From NCBI GenBank assembly GCA_022225965.2, contig JAKJXP020000010.1:1-64000 (forward strand): a stretch of 64,000 nt of DNA, read 5' to 3'. The DNA comes from Diatrype stigma. Lineage: Eukaryota > Ascomycota > Sordariomycetes > Xylariales > Diatrypaceae. A program made the position numbers and the translations under genes. Below the pieces are notes generated by a model that worked only from the letters and a program-made list of their open reading frames with translations, was not told where the DNA came from and ran no database searches. This document shows positions 23,393-34,500 of this stretch, one piece after another. Every line of letters begins with the position of its first letter. Position 1 is the stretch's first letter.

Positions 23393-24268
23393 ATGTAACC
23401 ATGCTTCCAAGTCATGAGAATTACTGACGTCGAAATCCAACGACGAACAAACAGGGAAGCCTTCGAGATTCCCGGGCTCGAACCCGACGTCGAGGCAGTG
23501 GTGCGCCGCGCCGCAGCCCGCTTCGCAGCCCTAGGCGCCGACACCGTGCGCGACGTATCGGTGCCAGCACACGCCGAGACGGCGCACTGCCTGTTCGCCG
23601 CGGCGGCGTTCGGCCACATGCCCGAGACCATGGTGTACGGGAGCGCGCCGCCGGGCCTGTCGTTTCCGTACCCGTTTGACAACAAAAGTACTAGTAGCAG
23701 CAGTAGTAGCGACGGCGAGACAGTTGCGGAGGGGGGAGCAGGGGTCGAGGCGGGGACGAAAAAGAAGCCCCTCACGCAGTCGTGGTACGACACCATGACG
23801 GAGTCGAACCCGCTGGTCCCATCGGTGCTTCTCAGCGGGGAGTACATCCGCGGCGACCGCGGGGGGCGGCCGCCGCGGTATCCGGCGGCGGTCCGGGACA
23901 AGGCGCTGCGGCACGTGCACGAGCTGCGCGCGGCGTACGACCGGGCGCTGCGGGAGCACGAGGTCGACGTGCTGGTCATGCCGGCGACGCTGACGGTGGG
24001 GGTGCGACATGGCGCGAACGGCGGGAAGATGGGCGTGCGGGAGAAGGGAGATTTCGTGCTGGTCAATTCCCGGAACACCGAACCGTTCGACCTGACCGGA
24101 CACCCGGCCTTCGTCCTGCCGGTGGGCTGGGGCCGAGTGGACAGCGGGGACGGGGACGCGAAGCTGCCGGTTGGCATGCAGATCGTTGCGAGGCGCTGGG
24201 ACGAGGAGAGGCTGTTTCTTGCCGCGGCTGCTTGGGAAGTTGGCGGTTGGGGCCTGGACGAGGAGTAA
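21744..24268 (+). CDS. Amidase-signature family hydrolase
   Basis: Hydrolyses a C-N amide bond; the substrate is unknown. Five exons: 21744-21763, 21819-22071, 22270-22743, 22986-23299 and 23455-24268, 624 residues. The full Ser-Ser-Lys triad is present: Lys in KTIAIKDN (about 112), the cis-Ser in [10 protein letters not shown] (about 199-200) and the nucleophile in [10 protein letters not shown] (about 246). The exon 3/4 join restores [19 protein letters not shown], the best-conserved core, which confirms that intron. The first exon encodes only seven residues. The protein is longer than the usual 480-560 because of low-complexity inserts, notably a Ser-rich loop near the middle of exon 5. 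Introns 3 and 4 contain unstable simple repeats. No signal peptide is seen. It is convergent with the glycosyltransferase-like gene. Confidence 0.9.
22749..22949 (+). repeat. Intronic TTC microsatellite and 19-base poly-C run
   Basis: Inside the 242-base third intron of the amidase gene. A (TTC)n tract runs from about 22749 to 22776, and an uninterrupted run of 19 C lies at 22931-22949, about 36 bases before the acceptor. Pyrimidine-rich sequence is compatible with acceptor recognition, but the length of the C-run is also a likely place for base-calling error. Confidence 0.9.
23358..23387 (+). repeat. (CA)n microsatellite in an intron
   Basis: About fifteen CA units in the fourth amidase intron, between the exon ending at 23299 and the acceptor at 23454. 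No effect on coding is expected; it could serve as a polymorphic marker. Confidence 0.95.
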
Positions 24269-24626
24269 TGATTTTGCGAGGAATGCATTCCCTTCATCGG
24301 AGCTCGTTCAATTCTCGAGGGAAAATTTGTATTGAATTGCTTCTATAGTGTCCTCCAGGGTATATTCCAAAATGCAGAAAAGGAGAGGATAGTGGGTTAT
24401 GACCCCCTACTCAAACGTCGACCTTCGTCAGTTCTCTTGATGTCGTGTCAAAACGTTTATCCGTCCCTGTTTCGCCAAGCCATGACGCCGTAGACAACAC
24501 CGTGCACAAGCCTTCCAGGGCTTGCAATTCCCACATCCATGATACCCAAGTGAACCAATACTTTCAAAACGGCCGAGTAATCCAATTGCCTCTCCCGCTT
24601 CGTCGCTGTACGTATATCCTCTGCAT
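24269..24626. other. Spacer between convergent amidase and glycosyltransferase-like genes
   Basis: 358 bases holding the two 3' ends. No coding frame of substance is seen. Confidence 0.6.
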
Positions 24627-26261
24627 TCAGAAGTCCTTCAGCACCTTCCACTGGTCGTCGAATCCCAATCCACCCCCAGCAATTAGATCGCAGTTCCCGT
24701 GGCCCCATTTTCGGCGGAACACCTCCTTGCCCGCCTCGATAAGCACCTCTAGAGCCTCTCCGAATCCAAGACTGTCGTAATAAAATGGCTCGCCCTGTCC
24801 ACCGCGTTGACCCTGTTATCCGCGAAAGACAATCAGCGAGAGATCGTAGGCATCACAAACCGAAGGCAGAAATTTAGGGGAGGAAAAGGGCTAGCAGAAC
24901 CAAGCACAGATCGTAGAATTTACGGGCTTACCTCCTGCCACGTGTTGCGCCCACGGCCACCATGTTTGTACTGGAACATCTCGTCGCTGACCTGCCGCAG
25001 CCGGTACCAGTACTTAATGGACTCCTCGGCGTCCATCTCGCTATTATCACCACTACTTCTCTCCTTACGCTTTCCTTTGACCTCATCTCCCTCTCCCTCC
25101 TCGTCTTCGTCTGGAGGGGGCGGCGGGTTCGGGTCGACCCACCTCGGGGTCACGGTCGGATCGCGGTACAGGGCGCGGAGGTCCTCGAGGGCGGCGGAGG
25201 TGTCGGTGATGATGCCGCAATTGCCGTCCTTCTGGGACCACTTGTGCATGTGGAGGCGACTGTACATGTCGCAGTCGGTCATGTAGTAGGGGATGAGGGT
25301 GTCCCAGCCGCCAACGTCCTCGAGGGCGCGCGGGTTCTGCAGCGTCAGGTGATCGTAGGCGAAGAAGCGCAGCCCCCAGCGCGAATCGCTCTTCAGCGTG
25401 CGGCTAAGCTCCTCCAGGCACAGCGTGTACAGGGTCTTATACCCGGGTTGGCCCGCGCGGGTAGCGGCTCGTGCCTCGTCGCTGTCTCCCAGCCCATCCT
25501 CATGCGAGAGGGCCAGTACGTCCATGTGGCTCCAGAAGTAATACGGCCAGCCGTGTTCGTACGAGAGCGAGAGGTAGAAGTTTTGCAGCTGCGCGAAGGT
25601 CAGCAGCACCGGCGTCTGGACGACGTGCACGCCTAGCCGCTCCAGCGTCGTGTGGTTCAGGTACCAGGGGTGCTGCAGTGTGAGCTGGCCACGGAAGTTG
25701 GCTTGCTGCATGCCTGTGTTCTCGACCACATAGATCTGGTCTGCTGGCCATCCTGAGTAACGTTATAGTGTTAGTGGCTCGGCTATGGAAGATCGGCTTG
25801 CAACAGAGTTCGCAATGACACTTCATTACAGTCCCGTGGATTTCCTAAGAACAGACGATAATGAGGGCAGACAACTCACCTGCCGTGATATACGATACTA
25901 CAGTCTGTAGGAGCATTGGCCAGGTCCGGGTGAACCCAATAAGTAATGGAGGAGCGACCTCCAAATCGTATTTCTTCCACTCATCCTTTTCAGGCACGTT
26001 GTAACTCGGGATCGGAGGTAGAGTTGAGGTTGCCAATGCCGGGAACGGATCCTTTATGAGCGGGGGTGTATATGTTGGCGTCGGCTTATATTGAGGATGC
26101 GGAGGACGCGCTTCTTCTTTTACTGGCGGGGCTTCTTCTCCTTTGATTCCACCTATAACCAACGTTCTCTGACCGGTATCAGTTCGCAGAAGAAACCAGG
26201 TGAGCGTAAAGATGCCCAGCAGAAACACCGCGGCGGCGTTAAAGGCGCGCGAGCGAAGCAT
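24627..26261 (-). CDS. Putative type II membrane glycosyltransferase
   Basis: Three exons on the minus strand: 26261-25880, 25752-24932 and 24812-24627, giving 462 residues. The small last exon is supported by an in-phase GTAAGC donor and a coherent C-terminus (GQRGGQGEPFYYDSLGFGEA, then FRRKWGHGNCDLIAGGG). An N-terminal hydrophobic segment at about 8-25 after a short basic head fits a type II Golgi anchor, followed by a Pro-rich stem. The lumenal part contains VVENTGMQQANFRGQL, TFAQLQNFYL and YYFWSHMDVLALSHED, where the acidic HMD segment near residue 205 may be a GT-A type DxD-like metal site. An Asp/Glu-rich, Lys-rich insert interrupts the second half. The anchor and fold are what I see; the enzyme class is inference. 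A GTG-initiated extension to 26372 is less likely than the ATG at 26261. Confidence 0.72.
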
Positions 26262-29250
26262 TGCTGAGATGGACTGAATTGATGGACCTTTGGTCTCTTC
26301 CGCGTACCCAACCAGGTATTTCCTTCTTCGAAAGACGAAGCAGACCCGACTCAACCCTGATCGAGTCGACACTCGGTTCGTTTGTCACCAGCCGCGCTCC
26401 TTACGACTAAGTTGACTTTTTGGTGTAACGTGGAGACGGGAAGGCGCAATTAAATGATCAGTACAGCGAGAGCAGTAAAGACGATCACCTACAAACATCT
26501 ACCATAATGAAGGCAAGCCGTTATAATAAGCTATCAGTATGACATGCTGTCTACTTCTAAGTGAAGAGGAGGAGGGAAGAAAGAGACGAATAGATCCAGC
26601 ACCGGAGAAACAGATCCGCCTCAGTCCCCCATCCCCTCCCATCTACTAGTATGCATACTCAGTCACATTCTGCGGTGGATTCCGGGGGCGTTTCTTTCGT
26701 TCGAGAACGGGCTACTCGGATGCTTAACCTTGTAACGGCAGTAATCCATCTGAGTGGATAGCTGCTTTGGATACGTGCATTGTGTACATCGATCGAGATT
26801 CCCATCTGGACCAATGACGGCGGACCCAATCGTCATGCCGGCGTCAGCAGCGGGCATGCACATTGCAGAGGGGGATGAGATGCATTGCGTCAAGTTTCAG
26901 GCATTACTTTGGTGGGCGGATATATTAGAGTTGCCTTTCCACGCACCTGCCTGGTCGTAGGTCAGTCACAATAAGGTCCCCAGCTAGAACAGCACGAGGA
27001 AAATAGGGAATTAGGGAAATTGACAGACCTGTGGTTCTGGGAAACACGGCAGGGCTAGTCTCAGACAATTGGCCGCTTGTATCGCAAGCCTCAGGACCCA
27101 TGGCGCCAGTGTAACGCTAAAGAGACAATAATGCGTTTGATGCCTTAAGGATTACCTTTTAGTTGAATCCTCGATCAAGAAACATGAACATGCGCGGCCC
27201 TCTGTTCCTTGCCCCGTCCGATGTGTGGTTTTTAGTTTTTCGACGTGCGCAAGTGCCTAGACATTGGATGTCTTGAGGTCATGATGACGACGACGGAAGA
27301 ATCTTGTAGCTGCAATGCGCCACAAGCAACCTGGAACCTTGGCTGCTTAATATGGGTCATATTTAGATAGGAACGCAAGCAGTTGCAGCTCAGGTGTCGC
27401 ATTGCTTGACGAATCCTTGCTAATCGGAAGTATATGTGTATTCTCAGTGGTCGGGTGTGTTCGACGATAGAGGTGATTGATGCCAATTGGCCATTTCTTG
27501 CAAGAAGGCACATAGCACATAGCTGGACAGCAGATGGATGACACGTCATGCGTGCCATATCACCAATATCCTTACGAATCCCCAAGCGAACATCAACATT
27601 CTGATGAATCCGATGTGGTATGCTGCTCGACTAGCAGATAAGTAGGAGCCTGGAGACCGGCTGATCAAGAATGATGTTTACCAGGGTTGCAACTTGCAAG
27701 ATAAGCTTTTGAGACGGGACTCTCGGCACGTCGGAGGATGAGACGGGAGGATGCAACAAGCCACACAGCCACACTTGAGATGGCAGGATGGGTACCTAAA
27801 TACTACTGACCTATCAGGATTGAGCTGACTAAAGTGGACTTGGGCGCTTGCAGCTCCTGTCGGTTAACAGCCGAACAGTTCAAATCCATTCCATTTTAGG
27901 CAGCGATATAAGGACCAATCATGATCTTGCCTGTCGTTAACTAGTGGTATATTGAACAGCCTTGATCCTCTTAGAAGTAGAGCCATATTGGAAGGCGTCG
28001 GTCCCAGTTTACTGAATAGCAACTAAGGGGGCTGTTCCCTTGAAATTTGTAATCAGTAGAAGCTATTCATGCATTCCTCGGGTCATTACCGTATAGATTC
28101 CTGACAGCCTAGAAGATCACCGACTAAGGTCTTTGAGAATTGAGGTATACCCGTAACAGGTTGGAGTTGCGCAACGGCAATCCACCCAATGCTGGGGGCT
28201 GGCAGGAATTGATCGCGTTGTGTGACACCCTGGGAAGGATACCTAGTACGAAGCTTTTGATAATGTGATGCTGCCATTGTAAATGATGTTGTTTGCCAAC
28301 GCAATCTATAGCGTCTTATATAAGTAGTTAGGGCAATTATTTGCGTCCCAGGAAATTCCCAGCCCGTACCTTCATATACACGATATTAGCCCGTATCCAT
28401 CCCTATAGCCCTAGCGCTAGACCCCCTACAGGGGGGCTATCCATTTGGCACACAACCGCTGACAGTTAACTTCTGTATATAACGGAGAACCCGTGGACAT
28501 CAGATATAGTCGCTATAGTCGTTATAACCGACGCCACTACCAGAAGAATGACATATATGAAGTTGATCCGATCCGGATGCAGCGTTGAAGTGTTGAAGTG
28601 TTAGATAGTGAAGCTCATGTTCGCCAAAAATCCAAAGGTTGCTTAAATTTGAATATGTAAGTACTGATTTATGATGCTCTGATATAATTCTACCAAAATG
28701 CAAGAGAGTGAGAAGATATAGTAGCAAGAGGAAGAAACAAACATGAGTGAAGATATTGCATAGTAGACTAGGAGTTCAGGGTTGCATCTGTTGCCGTGAG
28801 AATATATAGCGTTATTGCCACTAGAGGCAACGGTTCCAAGAATACGGCTCAAGGCGTTTCTAGCCCTGTCGAGTAGTTCATATTGATGTTGGCGCATCAC
28901 CTGGCATGAAGGGCAGTATAATGTTCGGGTTCCACACGGGCCGGCCGCCAACAGTATTTATCCACATTTGTCGGCATTTGGGTTATACTGAAGCTTGTTC
29001 CAATTCAGGTTATCTAACTGTCTGGAGCTTCGGCTTTTGTAGGCAAATCCCGTACAAAGCCACCGGTTTCCTTCTTGTTCTGCCCATTGCAGCCTACTGT
29101 AGCCTACAGTTGTTTAAAGCGAAGGTTTTCCTTCCTGAGTATTCCTCATCTACTGACAACATTGGGATTATTTCCTCCCTACATCCTCCAGGCCCAACCT
29201 ATTACAATCTCGTCCCTTCAATTCATTCTATAGCCCAAGTACTATTAGCT
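26262..29250. other. Gene-free region of about 3 kb
   Basis: No supported gene on either strand. It contains the promoters of the flanking minus- and plus-strand genes. A short hairpin at about 28418-28440 pairs TAGACCCCC with GGGGGGCTA around a TACA loop. An open frame reaches upstream of 29251 to 28906, but its sequence lacks domain features and probably represents leader. Confidence 0.55.
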
Positions 29251-30042
29251 ATGGCAACTACCACTAAACCCACTCTTTTGATCGTCCACGGTGGCTGGCA
29301 CGTCCCTGATAACTATGTCAAGCTCACCAGCGCCCTTCGCTCTGCTGGCTTCGAAGTACATCTCCCGCGCCATCCCTCCGTGAACGAAAGCAGGCCACCA
29401 AACGCTGACCTGGCTTCTGACTCGGCCCAAATCCGCTATTACGCTACTAGCCTCGTCGAAGCTGGCCGAGATGTCGCTGTGCTGATGCACAGCTATGGCG
29501 GACAGGCGGGGACCAACGCGCTGTATGGGCTCAGCAAGAAGGCCCGCTCTGCCAAGGGACTCCCCGGGGGCATCACGCATCTGATCTACATGACGGCCTT
29601 TGCTCTGCCTGAGGGCAAGAGCATGGTCGACAAGGTGGATGAGTTTGGCCACATGGACCGCATGTCCGTCGCCTTTGACTTCGCTGAAGACCATAGTTGC
29701 GTGCCAAATTACCCGAAGGAGGGCCTAATTGGCGAGCCCTACGCCGACCACGTAGACCCAGAGGAGCTTAAAGCGTACATTGCCTCTCTCGTCCGCTGGA
29801 ATGGGAAATGCATGCAACAGCCGATCCAGAACACACCAGCTTGGCGCGACGAAGTCACGATTTGTTACATATACACTTCCGGCGATCTTGTCGTTCCTGT
29901 CGATTATCAGAAGAGCATGGTTGAATACATGGAAAGGGAAGGTAGAACCGTCCAGAGCGTAGAGGTGGACACAGGCCATTCTCCCAACCTGACTGCGCCG
30001 AAGGCAGTGGTTGACGCGGTCGTCAGTTTTACTTCAGAGTAG
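29251..30042 (+). CDS. Alpha/beta hydrolase, small esterase type
   Basis: Intronless gene of 263 residues, full length for the Abhydrolase_6-like group that includes plant salicylate esterases and many fungal hydrolases. The N-terminal strand TLLIVHGGWHVP supplies the HGG oxyanion motif. The nucleophile elbow reads LMHSYGGQ (Ser at about 81), the acid is in TSGDLVVP (Asp about 212) and the base in VDTGHSPNL (His about 243), so the triad is complete. It has no signal peptide or membrane segment and is probably cytosolic. The start at 29251 is chosen because it directly precedes the first strand; upstream in-frame sequence is not domain-like. The substrate is unknown; ester or lactone hydrolysis is most likely. 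Confidence 0.88.
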   Translation: MATTTKPTLLIVHGGWHVPDNYVKLTSALRSAGFEVHLPRHPSVNESRPPNADLASDSAQIRYYATSLVEAGRDVAVLMHSYGGQAGTNALYGLSKKARSAKGLPGGITHLIYMTAFALPEGKSMVDKVDEFGHMDRMSVAFDFAEDHSCVPNYPKEGLIGEPYADHVDPEELKAYIASLVRWNGKCMQQPIQNTPAWRDEVTICYIYTSGDLVVPVDYQKSMVEYMEREGRTVQSVEVDTGHSPNLTAPKAVVDAVVSFTSE

Positions 30043-30504
30043 GGGTTGTATGTTTTCCATGCAATAGCAGCGTATCCTGATGTATACGAAAAGAAAATAA
30101 AGAAATAAAAACTGCCAATGTCCTAGTGTTTTTTCTATGTTGTGTTAGTGATGGAGATTGAACACCTAGGCACTTGATTCTAAGCAGGCAGCTACGTAGG
30201 AAGGTGTACGGGAAGGCAGGTACGTAGGTAGGCAACTGGATTGAATAGATGGTATGTAGTTGCCCATGCTCCGAAACAGCTTTGTTGTAGTGAACAGTTT
30301 CTACAGTCAGAGCTTTTAGACAGTCTCACTCACTGAACAGGGCAACGTTGTCCCTGACTCCCATCGACGAGCCCGAGATTGGGCACGCATGATCGAAGGT
30401 ACAACAACTTACCTACCCAGGTACCCAGCGTCGGTGGTCTTACCGGGCTTGTCTTCCTCGTTATCTCGTTACCTAACGAGGTGGTAGCAACAGGAACGAC
30501 AACC
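30043..30504. other. Spacer before the Cys-rich gene
   Basis: A 462-base spacer holding the 3' end of the hydrolase gene (an A-rich AATAAAGAAATAAA stretch at about 30096-30109 is a good polyadenylation signal) and the leader of the next gene. Short CGTAGG(T)AGG repeats lie near 30190-30235. Confidence 0.6.
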
Positions 30505-31580
30505 ATGTCACAAACATCCTGGGATGCCGTCAATTCGGCATACGAAGCCGTTCGGAAGAAATACCCGGATGGTGTCAGGCCGACTATTCCTCCCCTGACC
30601 CAGCTATTAGACCGGCCGGCCGTACGGCAGCTGCAATACAACGAGGACCAGGTCGTCAAAACGAGATTCAGCCTTCCTAGCCAACCGGCGTTGGCCCATC
30701 GACATTTGAAGGCCGCGTTGCTACAAGTGTCCGGTACCGCCAGAGAGCAAGAGTGCCTCCGTTGCAGTGAGAACAAGAGCTTGTGGGACGTGTGTGTAGG
30801 CGACGAGCAATGTGCGAGCTGCATATACGGTGGAAAAGCGAAGCAGTGCTGTGGTGAGAATGACTTCCTATCTAGAAACGTATAAGTGAAATAATGCTAA
30901 TTATATGTTCAGTGCCCAGGGCCGTACCTGACTGCCAGCTTAAGCCTGCAACCCCTCTCCCTGCTGCATCTCCCCTTCCCGCTGGATCTCCCCCTCCTCC
31001 TGCGACACCTCTTCCTCCTGCATCGCCTCTTCAGGAGAGGTCACAGTCTGCAAATTGCCATGCAGAACCTTCAGGCGTTAAGATACAAACTATTACAGGT
31101 ATGTCTACTCTATGGGACTGGATTTCAGGTATAAGCTAATAAAGTTCCCTGGCGCACATAGGCCCTAATATCATAGATCAACAAGGAAGCCAAGATCCGG
31201 CCGCATGTGCACCAGCCCCATTTGAGATATCACATTGTACGGATGGTACCATGGGGTGGAAGATGAAGCCAGGGCAACGCTGTGTGCGGCTATACTATGG
31301 CGCGGACATGAAATCTGTCTCAACGATGGACGATGCGATAGATATCAGCATCAACGCAGCAGAGATCTCAAACTTCGTGAGAAAAGACGCCGAAGAAAAC
31401 AGCAGCGCTGGCATCGTCAAGATCTTCTACAAGGACGTGACGAGGAGCCCCGTCACGCTCGTTTTCGACCGAAGCAAGGGCAGCACTATCGACCTTGGCA
31501 GGAAGCAAGCACGCAGATACATCGCCTGGCTCCGAGGGTGCGACGTAAGACCGTGTCCCGACAAAGACGCTGCCGATTGA
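30505..31580 (+). CDS. Cys-rich (DUF3716-like) protein with Pro-rich linker
   Basis: Three exons, 30505-30853, 30913-31098 and 31162-31580, all phase 1 joins, 317 residues. An N-terminal module ends in a cysteine cluster at about 84, 87, 97, 103, 106, 115 and 116 (ECLRCSENKS...CVGDEQCASC...KQCC), which resembles the fungal DUF3716 pattern of two CxxC pairs and may bind zinc. Exon 2 encodes a linker of P-L-P-A-type repeats. The C-terminal part (about 180-317) has two conserved-looking cysteines and GWKMKPGQRC; I do not recognise it. A role in nucleic-acid or protein binding is possible. The ATG at 30505 is the first convincing one, but the true start could lie upstream. An alternative donor in exon 2 is described in the findings. 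Confidence 0.7.
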
Positions 31581-34500
31581 GCGTTCTGGATTTTCTCGCT
31601 TGGCTTGCCAAATACCAAGACCCTTTGCAGAGAGATAGTCCCATATCTATCAGGCAGGTTACACGAATTACAAGTTAGAAGATTTCAAAATCCCGATTCA
31701 AGACTCACTCGAAAAGGATGGTAATGGTATCTATCGATGGAGAGAGACAATGACACCGAACTGCAAAAGCAAGTTCTATGATACCGAGACTCTCCGGGCT
31801 TCATAGACTTGTCCCGTTGCAAGGTTAGTTGATACCGGGTCAAGGATATTTCAGGGGCATGTACTTTGTTGATAGTGAAGAGGTGCAACTCCAGTGTGGA
31901 CCTTTGGCTCTAGGCTACCAGCAGCCTAAGGGGGCAATGCATGATCACATCCCGGACTTCTAGAGATGTTGATCAAGCAGATTGACTTTAGAAAGTTGAT
32001 GAGGCACGTCTCTCTTCTGCCCCTTCAATTGGACATAGCAGTGAGCTACTTAGACTATACCGCCAGTGTCACACGGCATCGTAGTCGTTGCTCTGCAAGA
32101 TAACACTACTTCACACACCTTTGCTATGGACTGTCCGATATGAAACAAGTCATGTCCTACTTCCCTCACACCCGAAATAGGTTGCTTCTAGGTGTGCGTA
32201 TACTTAGAAAACCGAATGGATTCGTCGTGAACCACAGATTGTCAGAACTAACTGATGTGGCTTCGTGAAGACTTCAACAGTTAACTGAATAGTTCGAGTC
32301 AACTAGAGGTCTATCGGAGTCTTGGAATACAGCAGTAGTCTATGAGAACATTGAGTCCTAATTGGATTTACCCCGATCCCTGGCCCAACCATTGTGGCTG
32401 CAGCCTGACCATCAGAATATGGCCTACGATCCACATCAAGACGAAATTGAAGCTGACTGGTTCCTGCTGCTTGTTCCTTCAACCACAGATCGTAAGTAAC
32501 AGCATAATGGGACATGAGGTGTTGGAATGAGCTTACGTGGCTTACGCTGACAGCCACAGAGCACGGCGTCTATCCGTCGGTTCTAGATGCATCAAATTCT
32601 ACATAACATACCTAGGTACCTAGGTAGTATGCAAGTCGCTCTGCACCAATGAGGTCTGGGTCCCAACGTTGGGAGCTGACATACCATTGCATGTATAATA
32701 AGCACCGCATTGCACAGCCTCATCAATTCCAAAAGCCGTGCATCGTGTGTAATTAAGTAGGTAAGCAGGCAGATTTGTCAGGTTTCCACAGCCGGGTAAA
32801 TGATGTGTCAGTCTCACTGCAACAACAGCAAATAAAGCAAACACTCTTGGATCATGACGAGTATGTTTCATTAAGTAGTCTAAGTAGGCAGCATAATTTA
32901 CGGATCACTGTCCAGTTAGGTAGTTTAATGCTACCCCTGAACAGCGGCGGTGAGGCTTTCAGATCGACATTTCAGCCAGTGCACACGTAGTAGGTAGGTA
33001 GGTAGATGGTTTGAACACTCACTTTACATATGTAGCTAGCCGATCGTGGATCTCCGCACAAGCCGGGGCGAAGATCAACCTCCGGCCGACGTCCGGGGCC
33101 CCGGGGGGGAGGGCGTAGTGGGGAAGGGATTGGGCAAACCCCACCCTTGTAGCTCCCTTGTTTCGGAGCGAGATCGGATGATAATGGAGTCCAAGGGGGG
33201 GAGGGGATTCGATTGAGTTTCGGTCCACCTGCAGATACAGATCGCGCAAGAAGAAAAAAAAAATCGGTTTATCGCAATACGTGCGACCACTACTGGCGAC
33301 ATCTTGATCAGAGATGTAGTTAGTAATAATAGTAGTAAATGATGAGATGACTAAATCGAACCACCCCGCTACGTTCCGCTAAATACCTGCACAGTTAGGT
33401 GGTGCGGAGAAGCGGAGGAGGCAGGGGTCCGCCAGCGCAGGCCGTTTTCACTTACTTACAGTAAGTTATACCTACAAGTATAGGTAGGCATCTCTCTCTC
33501 TCTCCTGATGTATGATATACGGCGCCTAATATCACACACCACTGCTACTCTGGGCCCCGTATTGACCATAGTATGTTGGGTAAGTAGGTAACAACGATTA
33601 GTAGTTGGTTATGTGATATCTGCTTTCTCGGTTATTTCCCCCCTCCATCCCCCCTCATGGTCGATCATCTGCGGGTGCTCTGCGACGCGGATGGCGTGCT
33701 ACGCTGAAAGGAGTCATCCGGCATCATCACCAGGCCATACCAGTAACCACACACTGCACACAGATATCGTCTGGCTTCCTTGATCACTACTGCCCTGGCA
33801 ATGGAGACCTCAATCAAAGACAAAAGTCGGCGGCGGGCTGCGAACTGCGGGACGTTGGTGCTGCGGGTCTGAGACAAGCAACGAGCTGTCTTTACCACAC
33901 CTACCTACTTGCTGCATAATCCGCATGTCTGATTTGCTCATCTACGTCAGCGCCTGTAAGCTGTCAGGCAAGGCATGTATATATGTTACAATATATAAGG
34001 CAGATACGCTATCTGGGGTGGAAAGGATAAGGGGTGGAAATCAGTCAGTGCTAGTCAGTTCGAGATCAGATTGACTATTAACCCTATCCACATGTGTAAG
34101 GTGCCCGCATGGTCGTCCGATTTCGTACTTCCAGATTCAGAAGGGATGATCGCGTGACAAGAGAAAACGTCGATAAGGTTATGATTTTATTTTATTTCTC
34201 TTGTTTTCTTTTGTCGCTGGACAGGCGGAGCGAAGCGCGGAGAACCGAGATCGATATCTTCTGCTGTTCGGTCTAGACCGGATAGATAGCTCAGCAGCAG
34301 GGGGGGAAGGACACCATGGGCAGGCAGGACAGCTCACCGCATAAGTATAAGTAGTGTAGGGATATGTGCGCCTGGGCCCGATGACGATGATGAGGTGGTT
34401 CGGTTCGGCTCGGCGATTGCCTGACTGCCTACCTACCTGACTGACTAGTTACCTACCTTAGCTAACTGACGTGTTACCAAACAACAACAGCAACAGCAAC

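Noticed and set aside
28906..29250. N-terminal extension of the alpha/beta hydrolase
   Set aside because: The sequence ahead of 29251 has no domain features and the hydrolase fold starts right after that ATG.
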